DNA of 64,000 nucleotides from an uncultured Mycoplasmatota bacterium (GTDB lineage Bacteria > Bacillota_I > Bacilli_A > RF39 > UBA660): contig USFF01000001.1 in NCBI GenBank assembly GCA_900553835.1, positions 16,750 through 80,749 of the forward strand. The letters are read 5' to 3'. Under the pieces are notes generated by a model. It saw only the letters and a program-made list of their open reading frames with translations. It did not search any database and was not told the origin of the DNA. This document shows, in pieces, positions 58,541 through 64,000 of this stretch. The position numbers were made by a program, and so were the translations under genes. Positions within the stretch are counted from its first letter, which is position 1; each line of letters opens with the position of its first letter.

Positions 58541-58587
58541 AATATAATTATATCATATATATTTTATACATTCAATATACAAACGAT

Positions 58588-59814
58588 TTACATATTACTT
58601 AAAATATTTATTAAAGTTAGTTTTGCATAAGAGTAGGAAAGACCACCTTGTACAAATAAAGCATATGGATCTTTCAAAGGTGCATCAGCAGATAATTCAA
58701 TACTTGAACCAGTAGTAAAACTAGGACTTGCCATAATAATTTTATTGTCATATCCAGGCATATCTCCTGGAATAGGTGTAACCTCTGAATTAATTGGTCC
58801 ACTTTGTTGTAATGTTTTACAGAAATTTATTAAGTTTTCTTCATTTTTTAAATAAATTACTTCTACTATGTCTGATCTTTTTTCATTAAACTTGGGACTA
58901 ACTTGAAAACCTAATTCTTCAAAAACTTTACTAAATAGTATGCTTGATTTCAAACTAGAAGCAACTACACTTGGTGCAAGATATAAACCCATTAGAAACA
59001 TTCTGTTAGCATTAATACTTGGGCCAACTTCTTTACCTTCACCTGGTAAATATAGTCTTTCACTGATAAGTTTAATTAAGTCTTTTTTTCCTGCAACATA
59101 AGCACCATTAGTAGAAATACCTCCACCTAAATTTTTGATTAATGAACCAACAATAATATCAGCTCCTACCTCTGTAGGGAATTTGTTTTCAACAAATTCA
59201 GTATAACAGTTATCAACAAAGATTATTATTTCTTTATTGATATCTTTGATTAGCTTAATTACTTTTTCTATTTTCTCAATATTTATACTATCTCTTAAAG
59301 AATAACCACGGCTTCTTTGTATATACACAAGATTTACATTTTCTAGACTTTTACTTATTTTTTCATAATCAAAATCATTATTAACTAAATCTATTTGTTC
59401 ATATTTAACTCCATAACTTATAAGAGAACTATTATTTCCTTTTATACCTATAACTTCATGCATAGTATCATAAGGTAACCCAGTAATTGAAAGTAAGACA
59501 TTACCATGTCTTAATAAGGCACTAAGGCTTATACTTAATGCATGGCTAGCGCATGCAAATTCTCTTCTTACTAGAGCATCTTCTGCTTTGAAAATATCAC
59601 TAAAAATGCTTTCTATCTTATCTCTTCCAATATCATTATATCCATACCCAGTAGTACCATTTAAATCATTTTCATTTAAATTAAACTTATGAAAAGCATC
59701 TAATACTTTCTTACTATTAATAAGTTCCATATCATCTATTTCTTTAAAAATATCTTTAAGACTATTCTCACATTTATTAACAAAATCTATCTTATCACTA
59801 TTAAGATTTAACAT
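58588..59814 (-). CDS. Methionine gamma-lyase family (aluminium resistance) protein
   Basis: 408 residues. TGYGYNDIGRDKIE near the start, FVDNCYTEFVE (PLP Asp), GSLIKNLGGG (PLP-binding Lys), and GPSINANRM with the C-terminal FVQGGLSY match the family long labelled aluminium resistance protein, a Cys/Met-metabolism PLP enzyme. It normally sits beside miaA/glnR or hfq in Firmicutes; here it follows an SDR gene by a 7-nt overlap. Substrate is not established. Confidence 0.85.
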   Translation of the reverse strand: MLNLNSDKIDFVNKCENSLKDIFKEIDDMELINSKKVLDAFHKFNLNENDLNGTTGYGYNDIGRDKIESIFSDIFKAEDALVRREFACASHALSISLSALLRHGNVLLSITGLPYDTMHEVIGIKGNNSSLISYGVKYEQIDLVNNDFDYEKISKSLENVNLVYIQRSRGYSLRDSINIEKIEKVIKLIKDINKEIIIFVDNCYTEFVENKFPTEVGADIIVGSLIKNLGGGISTNGAYVAGKKDLIKLISERLYLPGEGKEVGPSINANRMFLMGLYLAPSVVASSLKSSILFSKVFEELGFQVSPKFNEKRSDIVEVIYLKNEENLINFCKTLQQSGPINSEVTPIPGDMPGYDNKIIMASPSFTTGSSIELSADAPLKDPYALFVQGGLSYSYAKLTLINILSNM

Positions 59815-60539
59815 CTCTTACCACCATCCACTTTAATAACTGCATCATTTATATAACTTGCATTTTCACTTCCTAAAAAATAAACAACTTTTGCAATTTC
59901 ATTCATAGTACCATATCTATTAAGAAGTATTTTCTTTTCTTCATTTTCCTTTAAAAATGGATTAATACTTTGATTAGTTAAAAACCATCCTGGACAAACA
60001 GCATTAACTCTAACAAAAGGAGCAAAATAATTAGCTAAATTATGAGTTAGATTAATAAGCCCTGCTTTTGAAGCATCATAGTCTAAACTTTCAACATAAA
60101 AACTATCAATGCCATTATTAGAAGAAATATTAATAATAGAAGAACCTTCGAATTCTTTCATATATTCTCCGAGTATTTTAGAAGATAAAAATGGTCCGAC
60201 TAAATTAGTTTCAAGAATACTTAAAAATTCATCTTTAGTTTTTTCTTCAAAACTATTATCCATGTTAATAGCCGCATTATTAATTAAAACATCTAAACTA
60301 TCAAAATTACTTTTAATCTTATCTAAAAGTAATTTTAAATCTTCTTCACTTCTAATATCACACTTACTTATTAAAGTTTTAACATTAAAATTACTTTCTA
60401 TAAATTTACCTGTTTCTATTGCTTCTTTTTCATGATTTAAATATGTAATTACAGTGTTATATCCATTTCTAGCATATTCTAATGCAATTTCCTTTCCTAA
60501 ATTAACACTTGAACCAAGTATAACTGCCGTTTTATTCAT
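59808..60539 (-). CDS. Short-chain dehydrogenase/reductase (FabG-like)
   Basis: 243 residues, classical SDR: GSSVNLGKEIA (nucleotide loop, a TGxxxGxG variant), CDIRSEED, LINNAAI, ISSNNG (Ser), YDASKAG (Tyr/Lys) and VNAVCPGWF. FabG-type fold; substrate unknown, and the modified first loop argues against housekeeping FabG. AGAGG precedes the ATG. Confidence 0.85.
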   Translation of the reverse strand: MNKTAVILGSSVNLGKEIALEYARNGYNTVITYLNHEKEAIETGKFIESNFNVKTLISKCDIRSEEDLKLLLDKIKSNFDSLDVLINNAAINMDNSFEEKTKDEFLSILETNLVGPFLSSKILGEYMKEFEGSSIINISSNNGIDSFYVESLDYDASKAGLINLTHNLANYFAPFVRVNAVCPGWFLTNQSINPFLKENEEKKILLNRYGTMNEIAKVVYFLGSENASYINDAVIKVDGGKRC

Positions 60540-60677
60540 AAATACCTCTTTCTTTCAAAAAGTATTTTACCACAAAGTAGTGTAAAAATAAAATAAATAA
60601 GTGACAAATTTAGTATAAATTACTAGTAATTAAAATTACATTATAGTATAATTAATAACAGAAAGGTGGTAATAAAT

Positions 60678-61232
60678 ATGAGTACGACAGCATGGATCGT
60701 AATAGGTGTAGTAGTTTTACTAGTTCTTTATGTAATAAGCACTTACAATAGTCTTGTTAGATTAAGAAACAGAGTAAAAGACCAATGGGCACAGATAGAA
60801 GTGCAACTAAAAAGGAGATTTGATTTAATACCTAATATAGTTGAAACTGTAAAAGGGTATGCAAAACACGAAAGTGAAACTTTAAAAGGAGTAATTGAAG
60901 CAAGAAATAAATTTACTGTAGCAAGTACTCCAGAAGATGAAATGAAAGCTAATAATGAACTTACAAGTGCAGTAAGACAATTATTTGCATTAAGTGAAAG
61001 TTATCCTGAACTTAAAGCTGATACAAGTTTCTTAAAACTTCAAAGCAATCTTGAAGATAGTGAAAATAAAATTTCTAGTGCTAGACAATTTTATAATGAC
61101 ACAGTTCTTACTTTAAATAATAAAGTTGAATTATTTCCTTCAAATATAGTTGCTAAATTATTTGGATTTAAAAAAGAAGCTTTCTTTGAAGCAGAAGCTG
61201 AAGCAAAAACTGCCCCACAAGTTAAGTTTTAA
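60678..61232 (+). CDS. lemA: LemA family protein
   Basis: 184 residues from ATG 60678 (AAAGGTGG upstream). One N-terminal helix, then LVRLRNRVKDQWAQIEVQLK then RRFDLIPNIVETVKGYAKHE are typical LemA, and the C-terminus FNDTVLTLNNKVELFPSNIV-type stretch follows. Pairs with the following DUF2207 gene, as is common. Confidence 0.93.
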   Translation: MSTTAWIVIGVVVLLVLYVISTYNSLVRLRNRVKDQWAQIEVQLKRRFDLIPNIVETVKGYAKHESETLKGVIEARNKFTVASTPEDEMKANNELTSAVRQLFALSESYPELKADTSFLKLQSNLEDSENKISSARQFYNDTVLTLNNKVELFPSNIVAKLFGFKKEAFFEAEAEAKTAPQVKF

Positions 61233-61269
61233 GCTTACAATTGTAAGCTTTTTTTTAAGAGGAGGAAAC

Positions 61270-63183
61270 ATGAAAAAAATAATTTTATTACTTATAAGTT
61301 TCTTTACTTTTATAAGTATAAATGAAGCTAAAGTAACTGATGTAAATTACAAAATAGATGACTATATAGTAGATGCTAGTATTGATGTATCAGGTAACAT
61401 GGTTGTTAAAGAAGTTATAAAAGTAAAAGGAAGTTTTAATGGATACATAAGAGATTTAGTATATAAAAATAGTGAACTTGACGAATTTGATGGAAGCCTA
61501 AATAGCTTTAAAGGTTCAAGTATATATAATGCTACTAGTTTAGAAATAAGGAAAGTGGGCTCAGTTGAATATAAAAGTTCTGGTGAGTTAAATTACAGTA
61601 TATTTAATGAAGAAATAAATGAATTTTCAGAGTGTTCAGAAAGTAAAAACTGTTATGAAAAGGGTATCATTGATGATGGAATAAGTCTAAAAATGTATAA
61701 TGAAACAGATAATGGAAGTACATACTTTTATATAGAATACTTACTAGGTAATGTAGTAGTACTTCATAATGATGTAGCGGAGTTATATTATAATTTTGTT
61801 GGCGAGGAGTTTGACGATGATATTAAAAACTATCAATTAAGAGTAGCATTACCTAATACAGTAAGCAAGGATGATATAAGAATATGGGCTCATGGTCCAC
61901 TTGAAGGAGAAGTAAGATTTTGGAAAGATGATAATCAAGATATTTATTACGGGGGATATTTAAGAGTAAGTAATTTAAGTAAAAACACTCCTGTAGATAT
62001 GAGAATGACTTTTCCTAAAAATCTAATCCTAGTAGATCATCCGTTCTTAAAAAAGAGTGGTGTAGATGCTTTAGATAATATTCTAAAAGTAGAAGAAACT
62101 CGTGCAGATGAAGCAAATAAAATAAGACAAAAATCAAGAATATTTACTTATGGTACATATACAATGAGTATCACTTATATAATTCTAACAATTCTTTTAT
62201 TTATATATATCTATTTAAAATATGATAAAGAAGTTAAAACTAATTTTAATATGGAATATAATAGGGATTTCATAGATGATTATGATGTTACAAATATAGA
62301 ATACTTATTTGATAAAAAAATAACTGAAAAAGCTTTCTCAACTAGTATATTAAATCTAATATACAAAAAGAATATTAAATTTGAACAACTTGATAAAAAA
62401 GGTTACAAATTTATTAAAGAAAATGAAGATAATTTAAGTGAAGCAGAAAAGAAGTTAATGGAAATACTATTTGATAAAGCAGGAAATGGTAAAGAAGTAA
62501 CTTTAAAAGAATTAAGAACTTATGCTGGAGATGTTGTTGGTACTACAAGTCCTTTCTTAAAAGGCTTTGATACATGGAAAGAACTTACTACTAGAGAAAG
62601 TAAAAAGAATAATTTCTATGAAAATAATACTAAAATAAAGCTATACTTTGGTTTATATTCATTACTAGGTTTTCTTATAATGTTTTTATTCTTTAAAATA
62701 CAAACATTTAATATTTTAACAATAATTACTTTAGTAATAACTATAGTATTCTTAATATATATAATAACATTTAACAAAAGAACACCTAGAGGTGCACTTG
62801 ACTATGCTAAATGGAAAGCATTCAAAAAGTTTCTAAATGATTTTGGTAGATTTGATGAAAAAGAACTACCTGAAATAACTCTTTGGGAAAGATATTTAGT
62901 ATATGCTAGTATATTTGGCATTGCAGATAAAGTATGTAAAACTATGAAAATTAAATTTAATGAAATGAATTATACTAATAGTGACTTTACATTTGATTAT
63001 CTACTTTGGAGTAACTTAAATAATTCAGTAACTACAAGTGTTCATTCATCAGTAACAACTGCTCAGTCAAAAGTTTCTGAAGCAATTGCAAGATCAACTT
63101 CTTCAAGTGGAGGTGGCTTTGGTGGAGGCTTCTCTTCTGGTGGAGGTTTCGGAGGAGGTGGCGGCGGTGGCCGTGGTTTCTAG
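61270..63183 (+). CDS. DUF2207 membrane protein
   Basis: 637 residues from ATG 61270 (GAGGAGG upstream; the open frame extends left but through lemA). Signal peptide ending NEA, a DUF2207 extracellular beta domain, helices near 300 and 465-500, and a Ser/Gly tail SSSGGGFGGGFSSGGGFGGG, as in YciQ-like proteins. Function is not established. The DNA of the Gly tail (GGAGGAGGTGG) also supplies the ribosome binding site of the next gene. An AAGCTTACA/TGTAAGCTT terminator-like hairpin (about 61231-61250) lies before it. Confidence 0.85.
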   Translation: MKKIILLLISFFTFISINEAKVTDVNYKIDDYIVDASIDVSGNMVVKEVIKVKGSFNGYIRDLVYKNSELDEFDGSLNSFKGSSIYNATSLEIRKVGSVEYKSSGELNYSIFNEEINEFSECSESKNCYEKGIIDDGISLKMYNETDNGSTYFYIEYLLGNVVVLHNDVAELYYNFVGEEFDDDIKNYQLRVALPNTVSKDDIRIWAHGPLEGEVRFWKDDNQDIYYGGYLRVSNLSKNTPVDMRMTFPKNLILVDHPFLKKSGVDALDNILKVEETRADEANKIRQKSRIFTYGTYTMSITYIILTILLFIYIYLKYDKEVKTNFNMEYNRDFIDDYDVTNIEYLFDKKITEKAFSTSILNLIYKKNIKFEQLDKKGYKFIKENEDNLSEAEKKLMEILFDKAGNGKEVTLKELRTYAGDVVGTTSPFLKGFDTWKELTTRESKKNNFYENNTKIKLYFGLYSLLGFLIMFLFFKIQTFNILTIITLVITIVFLIYIITFNKRTPRGALDYAKWKAFKKFLNDFGRFDEKELPEITLWERYLVYASIFGIADKVCKTMKIKFNEMNYTNSDFTFDYLLWSNLNNSVTTSVHSSVTTAQSKVSEAIARSTSSSGGGFGGGFSSGGGFGGGGGGGRGF

Positions 63184-63763
63184 TACAAATATAAAAGTAT
63201 TTAATAGTGAATTAAACTTTATAAAAAATGAAAGAATAAAAGAAAGTGCATGCACTTTAATAGATAAAATACCACAGTACTTTTTTACAGAAGCTGCAAG
63301 CTCTACTGGTAAATACCATCCCGAATTCTCTTTAGGAATTGGAGGACTTTTAAGGCACACTAAAGCAGCAGTTAGAATAGCAAAAGAATTACTTGATAAT
63401 AATTCAATTGGTTATAAATTTACAAGTGATGAAAAAGATCTTATATTACTTGCTTTGATAATGCATGACAGTGTAAAAAGAGGTATACCTGAAGAAAGAT
63501 ACACAAAGTTTGACCATCCATTACTTGCAAGTAAACTAATAAAAGATAACAAAGAAAGTTTAAGTTTATCAGAAGAAGAATTAAATCTATTAACTTCTAT
63601 GATAGAAGCACATATGGGAGAGTGGACAACTGATTATAGTGGTAATGAAATATTAAAAAAACCAACCACAAAATATGAAAGATTTGTACACATGTGTGAT
63701 TATCTAGCAAGTAGAAAATTCTTAAATGTAAAATTTGATAACAATAATGAAATAATTAACTAA
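63167..63763 (+). CDS. HD-domain phosphohydrolase-like protein
   Basis: 198 residues if started at GTG 63167 or 63173, both behind GGAGGAGGTGG in the DUF2207 tail; the 17-nt overlap implies coupling. GLLRHTKAAVRIAKELL (H), LIMHDSVKRG (HD), HPLLASKLI, EAHMGEW and HMCDYLASR give the metal-binding set of HD hydrolases. Substrate unknown; nucleotides or RNA are usual. AAAGGTTT/AAACCTTT with T-run follows. Confidence 0.75.
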   Translation: MAVVSSTNIKVFNSELNFIKNERIKESACTLIDKIPQYFFTEAASSTGKYHPEFSLGIGGLLRHTKAAVRIAKELLDNNSIGYKFTSDEKDLILLALIMHDSVKRGIPEERYTKFDHPLLASKLIKDNKESLSLSEEELNLLTSMIEAHMGEWTTDYSGNEILKKPTTKYERFVHMCDYLASRKFLNVKFDNNNEIIN

Positions 63764-63845
63764 AAAGGTTTGCTTTAAACCTTTTTTTGTGGTATTATTT
63801 TATTAGGTTACAGAAGTAACCAAGTAAAGACAAGGAAGTGAAAAC

Positions 63846-63968
63846 ATGAAACAAACCCCAAAAACACCAATAAATACCTATTCTCAACCTGTATTTAATA
63901 TGGTACTAGGGGGGGGGTTATTATTAAATAACTCTTATAGTTTTTGTGTTCTTTTATATATGAGATAG
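63846..63968 (+). CDS. Small ORF with G9 tract
   Basis: 40 codons from ATG 63846 behind AAGGAAGTG, reading MKQTPKTPINTYSQPVFNMV, LGGGLLLNNSYSFCVLLYMR. Codons 22-24 are a run of nine G (63909-63917), striking in AT-rich DNA. A GGTTAC/GTAACC hairpin lies upstream. The stop is embedded in a strong terminator. Gain or loss of one G would truncate the product within a few codons. It may be a phase-variable or leader peptide, or not translated at all. Confidence 0.4.
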   Translation: MKQTPKTPINTYSQPVFNMVLGGGLLLNNSYSFCVLLYMR

Positions 63969-63986
63969 ACAAAGTCTATCTCTTTT
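63960..63986 (+). terminator. Strong terminator after the G9 ORF
   Basis: GAGATAGAC and GTCTATCTC pair perfectly with a 3-nt loop and are followed by T5. Confidence 0.8.
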
Positions 63987-64000
63987 TCGTGTCTTTATAA

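Overview
The window is a very AT-rich stretch of a Gram-positive, low-GC Firmicute chromosome. TGG codes Trp and TGA is used as a stop, so the genetic code is standard. A CotE spore-coat homologue, a glmS ribozyme, class B sortase, UvrX-type polymerase, Tad-like pilus genes, MobV/serine-recombinase elements and many uncharacterised membrane proteins suggest an uncultured, endospore-forming gut member of the Bacilli (Erysipelotrichia-like lineages fit). That placement is inference; no rRNA is present.

Layout. 1-450: decayed two-module gene. 500-3350: a compact, apparently undescribed RiPP-type operon with a strong promoter, a 21-residue precursor-like peptide ending Asn-Cys, a hairpin, an MccB-like (microcin C7 type) ThiF/E1 adenylating enzyme and an overlapping ABC-F ATPase that could give ribosomal self-protection. 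3.3-8.8 kb: acyltransferase, a hybrid histidine kinase with an HPt-receiver partner, a DUF1003 protein and a lipoprotein. About 8.9-18.07 kb: a first integrative mobilizable element (IME1) at the 3' end of tRNA-Gly(GCC). It carries a decayed AlbA/Schlafen-type gene, an AAA_13 (RloC/PrrC-like) ATPase between 15-bp direct repeats, a MobV relaxase, an oriT-like palindrome, a large serine recombinase and a small ORF. 18-23.8 kb: membrane proteins, a polysaccharide deacetylase with two frameshifts, glmS with its ribozyme, and a NERD protein. 23.8-28.5 kb: collagen-like and beta-helix proteins without signal peptides behind a sigma-K-like promoter, probably spore-surface material. 28.8-33.55 kb: a second element (IME2) with the same layout as IME1, at the 3' end of tRNA-Ala(TGC).

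33.7-43.5 kb: mostly core genes (DUF218, two transglutaminase-like proteins, YolD/UvrX, miaB, cotE, rpsP, khpA) ending in a von Willebrand A surface protein with an NPNTG sorting signal, divergent from a class B sortase that has an extra 250-residue cytoplasmic domain. 45.4-57.5 kb: HerA-like ATPase, then a Tad-like secretion/pilus operon with a giant Cys-rich thioester-domain adhesin candidate, a TadE-like anchored repeat protein, CpaB/SAF, CpaF, TadB and TadC.

58.2-58.6 kb: three tandem minus-strand small RNA genes. Each has its own consensus promoter, a highly structured 66-70 nt body with compensatory base changes, and a T-run terminator; the last terminator overlaps the end of an ORF. 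The window closes with methionine gamma-lyase-family and SDR enzymes, lemA plus a DUF2207 gene, an HD-domain protein, and a small ORF containing a G9 tract followed by a strong terminator.

The two most novel candidates are the MccB-like peptide operon near the left end and the tandem small-RNA array near 58.4 kb. Most start sites were moved from the longest ORF to the ATG/GTG best placed behind a Shine-Dalgarno sequence. Family assignments come from motifs read by eye, without database searches.
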